In this document: positions 51,000 to 62,415 of the stretch, in pieces
How positions within the stretch are numbered: position 1 is the first letter of the stretch
How the letters are laid out: every line of letters starts with the position of its first letter
Assembly (NCBI GenBank): GCA_027422505.1
Contig: JAPQWV010000325.1
Coordinates: 558,001 to 622,000 of the forward strand
DNA length: 64,000 bases
Origin: Craterostigma plantagineum
Taxonomy: Eukaryota; Streptophyta; Magnoliopsida; Lamiales; Linderniaceae
Direction: 5' to 3'
The notes under the pieces: generated by a model
The model's input: the letters and a program-made list of their open reading frames with translations, nothing else
The model's database searches: none
What the model was told of the DNA's origin: nothing
Made by a program: the position numbers and the translations under genes

Positions 51000-53900
51000 A
51001 TTCGGCGAATTTTCATGGTCGATGGACTTCGAATAGGTACTAACGTAAAAAATACAAATTCTCGATAATCAGAATCGGGCAAATTTTCGAGGTCGATTGA
51101 CTTCGAATCGGTACTAATTTAAACAAACAAATTCTAGATAATCAAGTTGGCTTTCCAAGCGAATTTGAATCAGTGTCGTCCGACTTGTCAATCAAAAGTT
51201 ATAGTCAAAATCGTGCAGACTGCTGGTTTAGGCCGATTCCACTCGGACAACAACCCTATGTCAGAATCGGGCGATTTTTCGAGGTCGATGGACTTCGAAT
51301 TGGGACTAACAACATAAAAATTCTAGATAATCAAGTTGGCTTTCCATAAGAATTTGAATCAAGGTCTTCTGACTTGTCAATCGATAGTTATAGTCAAAAT
51401 TGTGCGTACTGCCGGTTTCGGCCGATTCCACTCGGAAAGCAACCCTAAGTTAGAATTCGGCGAATTTTCAAGGTCGATGGACTTCGAATAGGGACTAACG
51501 TAAAAAATACAAATTCTAGATAATCAAGTTGTCTTTCCATAGGAATTTGAATCAGGGTTGTCCGACTTGTCAATCGAAAGTTATAGTCAAAATCGTCCAG
51601 ACTGCCGATTTAGGCCGATTCCACTCGGACAGCAACCCTATGTCAGAATCGGGCGATTTTTCGAGGTCGATGGACTTCGAATCGGGACTAACTTAAAACA
51701 TTAAAATTATAGATAATCAAGTTGACTTTCCGGAAGAATTTGAATCACGGTCGTCCGATTTGTCAAGTTATAGTCAAAATCGTGCAGACTGCCGGTTTCG
51801 GCCGATTCCACTCGAACAGCAACCCTAAGTTAGAATTCGGCGAATTTTCATGGTCGATGGACTTCGAATAGGGACTAACGTAAAAAATACAAATTCTAGA
51901 TAATCAGAATCGGGCAAATTTTCGAGGTCGATGGACATCGAATCGGTACTAATTTAAACAAACAAATTCTAGATAATCAAGTTAACTTTCCAAAGGAATT
52001 TTAATCAGTGTCGTCCGACTTGTCAATCGAAAGTTATAGTCAAAACGTGCAGACTGCCGGTTTATGCCGATTCCACTCGGACAGCAACCCTATGTCAGAA
52101 TCGGGCGATTTTTCGAGGTCGATAGACTTCGAATCGGGACTAACTTAAAACATTAAAATTCTAGATAATCAAGTTGACTTTCCGGAAGAATTTGAATCAC
52201 GGTCGTTCGATTTGTCAAGTTATAGTCAAAACCGTGCAGACTGCCGGTTTAAGCCGCTTCCACTCGGACAACAAAGTCAGAATTGGGCGAATTTTCGAGG
52301 TCGATGGACTTCGAATCGGTACTAATTCAAAACAAACAAATTCTAGATAATCAAGTTGGCTTTCCAAGCGAATTTGAATTAGTGTCGTCCGACTTGTCAA
52401 TCAAACGTTATAGTCAAAATCGTGCAGACTGCTGGTTTAGGCCGATTCCACTCGGACAACAACCCTATGTCAGAATCGGGCGATTTTTCGAGGTCGATGG
52501 ACTTCGAATTGGGACTAACCTAAAACATAAAAATTCTAGATAATCAAGTTGGCTTTCCATAAGAATTTGAATCAAGGTCTTCTGACTTGTCAATCGATAG
52601 TTATAGTCAAAATTGTGCGTACTGCCGGTTTCGGCCGATTCCACTCGGAAAGCAACCCTAAGTTAGAATTCGGCGAATTTTCAAGGTCGATGGACTTCGA
52701 ATAGGGACTAACGTGAAAAATACAAATTCTAGATAATCATGTTGTCTTTCCATAGGAATTTGAATCAGGGTTGTCCGACTTGTCAATCGAAAGTTATAGT
52801 CAAAATCGTCCAGACTGCCGATTTAGGCCGATTCCACTCGGACAGCAACCCTATGTCAGAATCGGGCGATTTTTCGAGGTCGATGGACTTCGAATCGGGA
52901 CTAACTTAAAACATTAAAATTCTAGATAATCAAGTTGACTTTCCGGAAGAATTTGAATCACGGTCGTCCGATTTGTCAAGTTATAGTCAAAATCGTGCAG
53001 ACTGCCGGTTTCGGCCGATTCCACTCGAACAGCAACCCTAAGTTAGAATTCGGCGAATTTTCATGGTCGATGGACTTCGAATAGGGACTAACGTAAAAAA
53101 TACAAATTCTAGATAATCAGAATCGGGCAAATTTTCGAGGTCGATGGACTTCGAATCGGTACTAATTTAAACAAACAAATTCTAGATAATCAAGTTAACT
53201 TTCAAAGGAATTTTAATCAGTGTCGTCCGACTTGTCAATCGAAAGTTATAGTCAAAACGTGCAGACTGCCGGTTTATGCCGATTCCACTCGGACAGCAAC
53301 CCTATGTCAGAATCGGGCGATTTTTCGAGGTCGATAGACTTCGAATCGGGACTAACTTAAAACATTAAAATTCTAGATAATCAAGTTGACTTTCCGGAAG
53401 AATTTGAATCACGGTCGTTCGATTTGTCAAGTTATAGTCAAAACCGTGCAGACTGCCGGTTTAAGCCGCTTCCACTCGGACAACAAAGTCAGAATTGGGC
53501 GAATTTTCGAGGTCGATGGACTTCGAATCGGTACTAATTCAAAACAAACAAATTCTAGATAATCAAGTTGGCTTTCCAAGCGAATTTGAATTAGTGTCGT
53601 CCGACTTGTCAATCAAACGTTATAGTCAAAATCGTGCAGACTGCTGGTTTAGGCCGATTCCACTCGGACAACAACCCTATGTCAGAATCGGGCGATTTTT
53701 CGAGGTCGATGGACTTCGAATTGGGACTAACCTAAAACATAAAAATTCTAGATAATCAAGTTGGCTTTCCATAAGAATTTGAATCAAGGTCTTCTGACTT
53801 GTCAATCGATAGTTATAGTCAAAATTGTGCGTACTGCCGGTTTCGGCCGATTCCACTCGGAAAGCAACCCTAAGTTAGAATTCGGCGAATTTTCAAGGTC

Positions 53901-56900
53901 GATGGACTTCGAATAGGGACTAACGTGAAAAATACAAATTCTAGATAATCATGTTGTCTTTCCATAGGAATTTGAATCAGGGTTGTCCGACTTGTCAATC
54001 GAAAGTTATAGTCAAAATCGTCCAGACTGCCGATTTAGGCCGATTCCACTCGGACAGCAACCCTATGTCAGAATCGGGCGATTTTTCGAGGTCGATGGAC
54101 TTCGAATCGGGACTAACTTAAAACATTAAAATTCTAGATAATCAAGTTGACTTTCCGGAAGAATTTGAATCACGGTCGTCCGATTTGTCAAGTTATAGTC
54201 AAAATCGTGCAGACTGCCGGTTTCGGCCGATTCCACTCGAACAGCAACCCTAAGTTAGAATTCGGCGAATTTTCATGGTCGATGGACTTCGAATAGGGAC
54301 TAACGTAAAAAATACAAATTCTAGATAATCAGAATCGGGCAAATTTTCGAGGTCGATGGACTTCGAATCGGTACTAATTTAAACAAATAAATTCTAGATA
54401 ATCAAGTTAACTTTCCAAAGGAATTTTAATCAGTGTCGTCCGACTTGTCAATCGAAAGTTATAGTCAAAACGTGCAGACTGCCGGTTTATGCCGATTCCA
54501 CTCGGACAGCAACCCTATGTCAGAATCGGGCGATTTTTCGAGGTCGATAGACTTCGAATCGGGACTAACTTAAAACATTAAAATTCTAGATAATCAAGTT
54601 GACTTTCCGGAAGAATTTGAATCACGGTCGTTCGATTTGTCAAGTTATAGTCAAAACCGTGCAGACTGCCGGTTTAAGCCGCTTCCACTCGGACAACAAA
54701 GTCAGAATTGGGCGAATTTTCGAGGTCGATGGACTTCGAATCGGTACTAATTCAAAACAAACAAATTCTAGATAATCAAGTTGGCTTTCCAAGCGAATTT
54801 GAATTAGTGTCGTCCGACTTGTCAATCAAACGTTATAGTCAAAATCGTGCAGACTGCTGGTTTAGGCCGATTCCACTCGGACAACAACCCTATGTCAGAA
54901 TCGGGCGATTTTTTCGAGGTCGATGGACTTCGAATTGGGACTAACCTAAAACATGAAAATTCTAGATAATCAAGTTGGCTTTCCATAAGAATTTGAATCA
55001 AGGTCTTCTGACTTGTCAATCGATAGTTATAGTCAAAATTGTGCGTACTGCCGGTTTCGGCCGATTCCACTCGGAAAGCAACCCTAAGTTAGAATTCGGC
55101 GAATTTTCAAGGTCGATGGACTTCGAATAGGGACTAACGTGAAAAATACAAATTCTAGATAATCATGTTGTCTTTCCATAGGAATTTGAATCAGGGTTGT
55201 CCGACTTGTCAATCGAAAGTTATAGTCAAAATCGTCCAGACTGCCGATTTAGGCCGATTCCACTCGGACAGCAACCCTATGTCAGAATCGGGCGATTTTT
55301 CGAGGTCGATGGACTTCGAATCGGGACTAACTTAAAACATTAAAATTCTAGATAATCAAGTTGACTTTCCGGAAGAATTTGAATCACGGTCGTCCGATTT
55401 GTCAAGTTATAGTCAAAATCGTGCAGACTGCCGGTTTCGGCCGATTCCACTCGAACAGCAACCCTAAGTTAGAATTCGGCAAATTTTCATGTTCGATGGA
55501 CTTTGAATAGGGACTAACGTAAAAAATACAAATTCTAGATAACCAGAATCGGGCAAATTTTCGAGGTCGATGGACTTCGAATCGGTACTAATTTAAACAA
55601 ACAAATTCTAGATAATCAAGTTAACTTTCCAAAGGAATTTTAATCAGTGTCGTCCGACTTGTCAATCGAAAGTTATAGTCAAAACGTGCAGACTGCCGGT
55701 TTATGCCGATTCCACTCGGACAGCAACCCTATGTCAGAATCGGGCGATTTTTCGAGGTCGATAGACTTCGAATCGGGACTAACTTAAAACATTAAAATTC
55801 TAGATAATCAAGTTGACTTTCCGGAAGAATTTGAATCACGGTCGTCCGATTTGTCAAGTTATAGTCAAAACCGTGCAGACTGCCGGTTTAAGCCGCTTCC
55901 ACTCGGACAACAAAGTCAGAATTGGGCGAATTTTCGAGGTCGATGGACTTCGAATCGGTACTAATTTAAAACAAACAAATTCTAGATAATCAAGTTCGCT
56001 TTCCAAGCGAATTTGAATTAGTGTCGTCCGACTTGTCAATCAAAAGTTATAGTCAAAATCGTGCAGACTGCTGGTTTAGGCCGATTCCACTCGGACAACA
56101 ACCCTATGTCAGAATCGGGCGATTTTTCGAGGTCGATGGACTTCGAATTGGGACTAACCTAAAACATAAAAATTCTAGATAATCAAGTTGGATTTCCATA
56201 ATAATTTGAATCAAGGTCTTCTGACTTGTCAATCGATAGTTATAGTCAAAATTGTGCGTACTGCCGGTTTCGGCCGATTCCACTCGGAAAGCAACCCTAA
56301 GTTAGAATTCGGCGAATTTTCAAGGTCGATGGACTTCGAATAGGGACTAACGTAAAAAATACAAATTCTAGATAATCAAGTTGTCATTCCATAGGAATTT
56401 GAATCAGGGTTGTCCGACTTGTCAATCGAAAGTTATAGTCAAAATCGTCCAGACTGCCGATTTAGGCCGATTCCACTCGGACAGCAACCCTATGTCAGAA
56501 TCGGGCGATTTTTCGAGGTCGATGGACTTCGAATCGGGACTAACTTAAAACATTAAAATTCTAGATAATCAAGTTGACTTTCCGGAAGAATTTGAATCAC
56601 GGTCGTCCGATTTGTCAAGTTATAGTCAAAATCGTGCAGACTGCCGGTTTCAGCCGATTCCACTCGAACAGCAACCCTAAGTTAGAATTCGGTGAATTTT
56701 CATGGTCGATGGACTTCGAATAGGGACTAACGTAAAAAATACAAATTCTAGATAATCAGAATCGGGCAAATTTTCGAGGTCGATGGACTTCGAATCGGTA
56801 CTAATTTAAACAAACAAATTCTAGATAATCAAGTTAACTTTCCAAGGAATTTTAATCAGTGTCGTCCGACTTGTCAATCGAAAGTTATAGTCAAAACGTG

Positions 56901-57258
56901 CAGACTGCCGGTTTATGCCGATTCCACTCGGACAGCAACCCTATGTCAGAATCGGGCGATTTTTCGAGGTCGATAGACTTCGAATCGGGACTAACTTAAA
57001 ACATTAAAATTCTAGATAATCAAGTTGACTTTCCGGAAGAATTTGAATCACGGTCGTCCGATTTGTCAAGTTATAGTCAAAACCGTGCAGACTGCCGGTT
57101 TAAGCCGCTTCCACTCGGACAACAAAGTCAGAATTGGGCGAATTTTCGAGGTCGATGGACTTCGAATCGGTACTAATTTAAAACAAACAAATTCTAGATA
57201 ATCAAGTTGGCTTTCCAAGCGAATTTGAATTAGTGTCGTCCGACTTGTCAATCAAAAG
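51000..57258. repeat. Higher-order repeat D: ~1,213-bp unit, about five copies
   Basis: Matching points lie at 52215, 53427, 54640, 55854 and 57066 (1212, 1213, 1214 and 1212 bp), with a further copy to the left from about 51.0 kb. Each unit holds six full monomers plus one 75-bp truncated monomer. Neighbouring units differ by only a few bases by eye, for example TTTCCAAAGG against TTTCAAAGG near 53198. Diagnostic variants are CACTCGAACAGC, GGTTTATGCCG and GTCGATAGACTT. The last unit is cut by the copia insertion at 57258. Confidence 0.92.
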
Positions 57259-57555
57259 TGTTAGGATATTTAATTAGTTGTGTCAATAGTTTAAGTCTTG
57301 GGATTAATTATGTAATTATCTTTAGCTTGGGCTTTGGACTAGATTGTAATTACTTTATTATTTGTGATTGGGCCTTAATATACCTATGGTTAATGTGGTA
57401 TATAAGGTTTTACCAACTCACTTTTGAAAGTAATCAAAGATCAAAAGGCTTACTCTTATTTTCACACACTACACACACTCAAAGGTGAGAAACTCTCCCT
57501 TTTCATTCCATTTAGCCATCTTTGATTCCTTGTTTGGTGCATTTCGGGACCAACA
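57259..57555 (+). repeat. Copia 5' LTR (297 bp)
   Basis: It starts TGTTAGGATA at the satellite junction and ends GGGACCAACA two bases before the primer-binding site, giving TGTT/AACA inverted ends. It holds a TATA box at 57399. The 3' LTR lies outside the window, so limits rest on the ends alone. Confidence 0.82.
57399..57407 (+). promoter_or_regulatory. TATA box in copia LTR
   Basis: TATATAAGG lies 140 bp into the LTR, the usual place for a U3 TATA box, with about 150 bp of R/U5 after it. Confidence 0.6.
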
Positions 57556-57557
57556 AG

Positions 57558-57569
57558 TGGTATCAGAGC
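57558..57569 (+). other. Primer-binding site, initiator tRNA-Met
   Basis: TGGTATCAGAGC follows the LTR end after two bases. It matches the complement of the 3' end of plant initiator tRNA-Met and is identical to the site used by the gypsy element at 27730-27741. Confidence 0.94.
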
Positions 57570-57939
57570 AAACGTGGATCGATCTTCGTTGATTTGAATC
57601 CAGTTTCGTTCGATTCCAAGCAAGATCAAAGGTGTTTTTGAGCAAAAAATAGGTTTCGGCATTTTGAGCTTGTTTTGGGGTATTGATGCTTCGTTTTTAT
57701 GTTTAAAACCCTCCCCCAGATCAAGTCTATGCCTAAAATGTTTTTAGAACACTTTTGGATCAGTTTTAACGAGTTTTGAGCGAGATTTAAGCAGAAAATT
57801 TTCAGAAAAGGACATCTCGGCCATTCTCTGTTTTTGGTCGATTTGACCCACTTTTTGTTGTTTTTAGCTCACAAATCGGTCGATTATGTGTTTAGGGAAG
57901 GATTTCTGAAGTTTAGGATCAAGTTTGAGTGATTTTTCT

Positions 57940-58830
57940 GGGAAATCGCGTGAAAAGCAATGGAACAGTACTAACATGTTCTTTACCGCGAAACTTTGAG
58001 CTTGATCGTTCAAGTCCGCGAATTTTCCACGCCCGCGAAAGTCGATCTCGAGAATTTTTAAGCCGCGAAACTTCTCTTTCACTACATTTTTCTCAATGAC
58101 CTATGCCCAAAATCCGAGAAAGTTTAAATCCGCGAAAATTTTTTCTTAGGCCAAATTTTGTCTTCTCAACTTCATACTATATATAAAATCCGAGAATTTC
58201 CAAAACCGCGAAAATTTCTCTAAGATCCAATCTTTCTCAAGTTCATATTCTTTAAAAACTGAGAAATTTTACTAAGTCGAGAAATTAACAACCGAGAATT
58301 TTCAGAAAATCCATACCCTAGAAAGCTTATCCCGCGAATCTTTCTAAGCCGCGAATTTTTTTTCTCAGCCAAGAATTTTCTGAAAATTTTTATATCCGAG
58401 AAATTTGTCTCAAGACCGCGAAAGTTTTTGAACTCAGTGAAAATTTTTTTCATCCGAGAAATTTTTTTTAAAGGCCGAGAAATTTTTGAAAGCCACGAAA
58501 ATCTTTACATCCGAGAAAGTTTTCAAAGTTGAGAATTTTTGAAATTTTACATCTGAGAATTCTTTTCCTTTGACTGAGAAAGTTCTGAAATTCACGAAAG
58601 TTTTCAATCCGAGAAATTTTCAAAGCCGAGAAAATTTATCTCATAGTTTTTTTTTACCCGCGAAATTTTCTTGTGAAATTTTAAAACTCTCAACTTAGAA
58701 TTATTCCCACATGCGAAACTTTTAAAACCGAGAAATTTTTCACTTGAGAATTTTCCTTCAGACTTTCTCTTTAAAACTCTCAAACACCGAAATTTCTCAA
58801 CATCTAAATTCTCGGATAACACTTCATTTA
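57940..58830 (+). repeat. Degenerate CCG(C/A)GAAA(A)TTTT motif array in copia leader
   Basis: About thirty occurrences of a short motif, mostly CCGCGAAA, CCGAGAAA or CCGAGAATTTT, lie on the plus strand at irregular spacings of about 15-40 bp. Clear cases are near 58131, 58206, 58397, 58417, 58455, 58476, 58608, 58624, 58659 and 58728. The stretch is AT-rich and has no plus-strand coding frame. Short minus-strand frames here are by-products. CCGCGAAA reads TTTCGCGG on the other strand, which fits the plant E2F consensus WTTSSCSS. Whether that matters is unknown. Confidence 0.7.
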
Positions 58831-59211
58831 TCACGTCTCCTTGAGCTACGAATTTTTTCTTGTGTGTTAAGTCTTTTTCTCGTGATAAAAACGTCTTGGG
58901 TTAAACTTTTCTCAAACTTTTAAGATTTGATCCTTACACTTTAGTACTATCTCCCTAAACCACTTTTGCGATAAAAATTTGTTTTGCTTTCCAAGTCTCA
59001 ATTTAAATTTCTAGAACTTTTCCTAAATTTAAGATATATTTCTCTTTCATACATTATCGACCATCACACACGCTCACTTAGTTCTAAGAAATTCTCTAAA
59101 CAATTTTATTCTCAAAACTCTACTCATTAAACTCGTATTTCTCATATCGTTCGTTACTAACTTTCTTATCTACGCAAGATCAAAACCACGGACGATTCAA
59201 CTGCACCAACC
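58831..59211 (+). other. End of the copia leader, no distinct feature
   Basis: AT-rich untranslated sequence between the motif array and the gag start at 59212. I see no repeat, hairpin or reading frame that stands out. Confidence 0.6.
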
Positions 59212-59350
59212 ATGTCTACCACGAATGACATCTCCATAGTGGGCTCCGACACCAGGCCTCCGATGCTGCGACAAGGCGACTACAGTATATGGACAAACCG
59301 CTTCCTCACGTTCATCAGGAACAAAGGCGCACCACTCTCTCAATTTCTGG
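59212..59350 (+). pseudogene. Copia gag, N-terminal part (before insertion)
   Basis: This frame begins with ATG in the favourable context AACCATGTCT and reads MSTTNDISIVGSDTRPPML, then RQGDYSIWTNRFLTFIRNKG. This matches the start of plant copia gag proteins, which typically have a 'RPPML..GDY..W..R' segment. Gag assembles the cytoplasmic virus-like particle. The native frame ends at 59350, where a 268-bp insertion follows. Translation would continue into the insertion as RIT-type heptads and stop at 59431-59433. Confidence 0.85.
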
Positions 59351-59618
59351 CTCGAATAACCGTTTATTCGATCCGAATAACCGTTATTCTTGCCCGAATA
59401 ACCAATAATCGAACTCGAATAACCATTATTTGAGCTTGATAAAGGTTTATTAGAGTCCGAATGACAGTTATTCTCGCCCGAATAACAATTATTTTTGCCC
59501 GAATAACAGTTTCGAGCACGAATAATCGTTATTTTGGCCTGAATAACTGTCTGCGAGCACGAATAAACATTATTTGGGGCGTGTTATTCGATTCCGATTA
59601 AGGTTTAATATCTTCTGG
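59351..59618. repeat. 268-bp insertion of palindromic 21-bp repeats in gag
   Basis: GAATAAC-type motifs recur at 59354, 59375, 59396, 59417, 59438, 59459, 59480, 59501, 59520, 59541 and about 59561, a 21-bp period with slight drift. The best units contain GAATAACCGTTATTC, an inverted repeat covering 15 of the 21 bases. TTCTGG stands just before the insertion (59345-59350) and again at its right end (59613-59618). Leaving out 268 bp (one TTCTGG plus the insert) makes the gag frame continuous, so it is a clean insertion and not native gag. About 40 bp at the right end (after about 59575) do not follow the repeat. Mechanism and origin are unknown. Confidence 0.88.
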
Positions 59619-60300
59619 ACTCCATCTTCAATGGCCCAACACAGTTCTGGACAACTATCCCTGCACAGCCAGACGCAAACCCTCCCATGGATGAACGCCG
59701 CACTCCAAGAGGTCCCATCAATGAGGATGAACTGGCTCGCGTACAGGCCGACGAGACTGCCAAAGGTTACCTCTTCCAAGCTTTAGGAAACGAGGTCTAC
59801 GGTCACGTTGAGTGCTGCACAACTGCTAAGGAGATATGGGATGAACTCGCAGAAATTATGGCAGGCACAACTGAAAGTGCTCAGGGGAGAAAATCTGCAT
59901 GTCTCTCACAGTACGAACACTTCCAGGCCTATGAAGGAGAGGAACTGCGTGACACATACCTCCGATACTTGAAGGTCATCAATGAACTCAAGAAAGCCAG
60001 GATCTCGAGGGACAAATTCGATATCAACAACCGCTTCCTTGGTAGCCTCAAACCACATTGGGGCAATGCAATCGTGATGATGATTCAGAGTAAGGACCTC
60101 TCCAACACTTCCATCCATGCTCTTTATGACAGTCTGTCTGCCTATGCTCCTTACGTGCAACCTCAGTCCACCAACACTCGAGTCGACCCACTGGCACTCC
60201 TCTCGAACAAAACCAATGAACGATCTTCCACCATTAAGACCAAACAGAACAAAGGAAAGCTACCAGCTGTTGTATCTGACACCTCTTCAGGTCCGAAGCC
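59619..60300 (+). pseudogene. Copia gag, central part
   Basis: The frame resumes with DSIFNGPTQFW and covers the conserved copia gag core (retrotran_gag/UBN2-like). It includes ADETAKGYLFQALGNEVY, a TAKEIWDEL segment and a YLRYLKVINELKKA segment. The reading frame here is +1 relative to both the N-terminal part and the C-terminal part. The insertion accounts for the first shift. The second, at about 60285-60300, fits loss of one base, since the downstream frame reads acidic residues and then continues into MLTKLVSKK. The frame itself remains open to 60502 but is out of register after the shift. Confidence 0.85.
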
Positions 60301-62415
60301 GATACAGAATCAGATGAAGATGTTCGTGATATACGCAAGCAACTGGCAATGCTCACCAAGTTGGTCTCAAAGAAGATTGGGAAAAAATCCTCATCCTCCT
60401 CAAATCGCCAAAGAACCTATAGCGGCACCAAAAAGACGACTCCCTCGGAGGACACTAAGCCGACAAAGAAAGCAGAGGACTCCGCACCTCAAAAGTCCAT
60501 GAAGTGCTTTCGGTGTGGAAAGACAGGACACTTTGCCAAAGAATGCCACGCCCCACGCGTGGAGGACTCCGGCTACTACGACCGTAAGGCCAGAATGACC
60601 CGCAAGGTGGAAAGTGGGAAAGTTCTACTCACCGAAGAAGCGAAATGGGTGAATGACACTTCAGAAGACGAGGAGCCTAAGGATGAAGATTGCTGCATGG
60701 CAAGGCTGATCGAACATGACGAGGACGAGGAGATGGGTCACACCGGTGAAAACACAGCTAATACTCCTACCAACGCTACATCTGAGGTACGAATCTCACA
60801 CCTAGATGATGTGTTTACTCACCGACATGCCATTAAGAAACCTACCGTAGACGCTAGGGATTATGATGAACTTAAGCTAAAATTTGAAAACAACTATGCC
60901 TTACTTAGTCTAAAAGTAGAAGAACTTGCCTGTGCAAACGAACGTCTAATGGCCTCTGAAGCCTTAGTCAAACGTCTGCAAAGCAAGAACAAACAAAGTG
61001 AGACTAAGGTTAAGGAAACTACACTAGCCATTAGTTCATGTGAAACTTCTCGCCTCCTGACGGCCTCCCAATATGAACTGCTTACAAAGGAAAGAGTTAG
61101 GCTATACCGCAAGGTGAAAGAACTTGAAGAACAACTTCACCTTAGAAATGAAAACTCTCGCATCCTATGCCTATTGAACCAACCAGCGGAAACAGAATTC
61201 TACGACGCACGAGGGGGGATCGGACTGTCTAGCAATTGCAATCCAACACCGCTAACAGTTAAAAGATATAACATGTGCAACACTGCATTCTTGCAAACAA
61301 GAAATGGTGCTCCCCCGCAGCTTAAGCCATTTGTGAGAGCATCCTCCGCTGCCATCTCAGAAGAAACAAGGGAACAGAACATCCATTGGGCAGAAATCGC
61401 GCTTGACTACACAGAGTTGAACAATAGAAATAAGACTGAGGTATCCTCACTCTCGGAGGATGTCGAAACCTTACTCCCAAACAAAGAACAGGAAGATGCC
61501 TTTCAAGATGTGCTCTCTCGCACTTACATCCCAAAGAAACTACTACTCATAGCAGAACTAGAACGACAACTAGAAGTAGAAAGGAAGGCCTTTGCAAAAG
61601 AGCGAGATGAGCTGCTTAGCAAAATCTACACACTAGAAAAATTTCCCAATACGAACTATCCCTCCACATCGAGTCAAGTACCCGACTCTCAAACATGTAA
61701 ATGTGAGAGGACGGCGAAAATGACTCCTGAAGCTGACATATGTTCTAACACTAACTCTAGTATTCTTATGGATACAGGGAATGTGAGTTCGACGTCTCTG
61801 GAAGGCAGCTCGTATCAGACAAAGGCGAACCCACTCTTCGATGACAAGAAGAAAAGACCATCCTATATTCGTTCTTCCACTCTATGTACTGAATCCCAAT
61901 GTCCTAAGGTCGTAGACAATTATGTTGCCAAAACTCATCTTTCTTTTGCCAAGCTTATGTCTATGTGCTGCTGCAATGAATTTGTTCTCCCACGCTTCCA
62001 TGAATACGAAACACATGAACACGCAACACTCCGACCACGCAAGCGAAGTTCATCTACGACATCCTTGAATTCGCCCATCTCACCTAAACCTAAGGTCAAG
62101 CGAAAACGCCTCTCGCCGTCAAACGCAAACTCACCTACTGCTCGCAAGCCAAAGGCGACCAAAACCGAAGCGCGGAAACGACAACCACATTCCCCACACC
62201 ATTTCATGTATAAGGCACCACACATGCAAGCACAAGTTAGGAAAATATGGGTTAGAAAAACCATAATCCCGCCTAATCAAACAAACGACAAAGGGAAAGC
62301 TAAATTAGAAACAACAGAATCTGATTTAGAAACCATATTTCCCATTAAGCGCGTAAAAACTTTACATATATCACAAGAATGTCCCGTTCGAAAACGGGGT
62401 CCCAACGTTTGCTAA
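60301..62415 (+). pseudogene. Copia gag, C-terminal part: zinc knuckle, coiled coils, basic region
   Basis: Numbered from the ATG at 60349 (688 codons). A CCHC zinc knuckle lies at C53, C56, H61, C66, which binds element RNA. An acidic stretch follows (about 110-130). Residues about 175-290 and 385-430 are rich in L, E and K with heptad spacing, probably coiled coils. Residues about 560-620 are very basic, with RPRKR and KPKVKRKR clusters resembling nuclear localisation signals. Long coiled-coil gag extensions are described for Sirevirus elements. The frame ends at TAA 62413-62415. The protease frame continues in the same register directly after it, so the stop either separates gag from pol or is a mutation. 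The upstream end is the frameshift at about 60290-60300. Confidence 0.85.

Larger units (their letters stand above)
29323..57258. repeat. Satellite array, right arm
   Basis: Same monomer family as 1-16862, in the same orientation, with no non-satellite sequence. It ends at 57258 inside a monomer where a copia LTR begins. It contains three further higher-order repeats, described separately. A truncated ~75-bp monomer recurs about fifteen times, always after a monomer ending ATAGGGACTAACGTAAAAAATAC. Between the HORs (about 42.85-43.9 and 49.8-51.0 kb) monomers are less regularly ordered. Short ORFs on both strands repeat with the array and are not genes. Confidence 0.97.

Noticed and set aside
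29323..57258. Possible CRISPR-like array or spaced direct repeats
   Set aside because: The repeats are contiguous ~190-bp monomers with diverged variants, not short identical repeats with unique spacers, and all mobile elements here are from plants.
1..57258. CENP-B box within the satellite (CTTCGAATCGGGA resembles its ends)
   Set aside because: The TTCG and CGGG parts are three bases apart instead of seven and the central A is not placed correctly. No full match was seen in any monomer class I inspected.
57253..57258. CAAAAG as target-site duplication of the copia element
   Set aside because: The right end of the element is outside the window, so no matching copy can be shown.
57864..58834. 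Minus-strand ORFs of 72-77 residues in the copia leader
   Set aside because: Composition (F, K, R, S-rich) mirrors the CCG(C/A)GAAATTTT motif on the other strand, and the frames are short and unrelated to known proteins.
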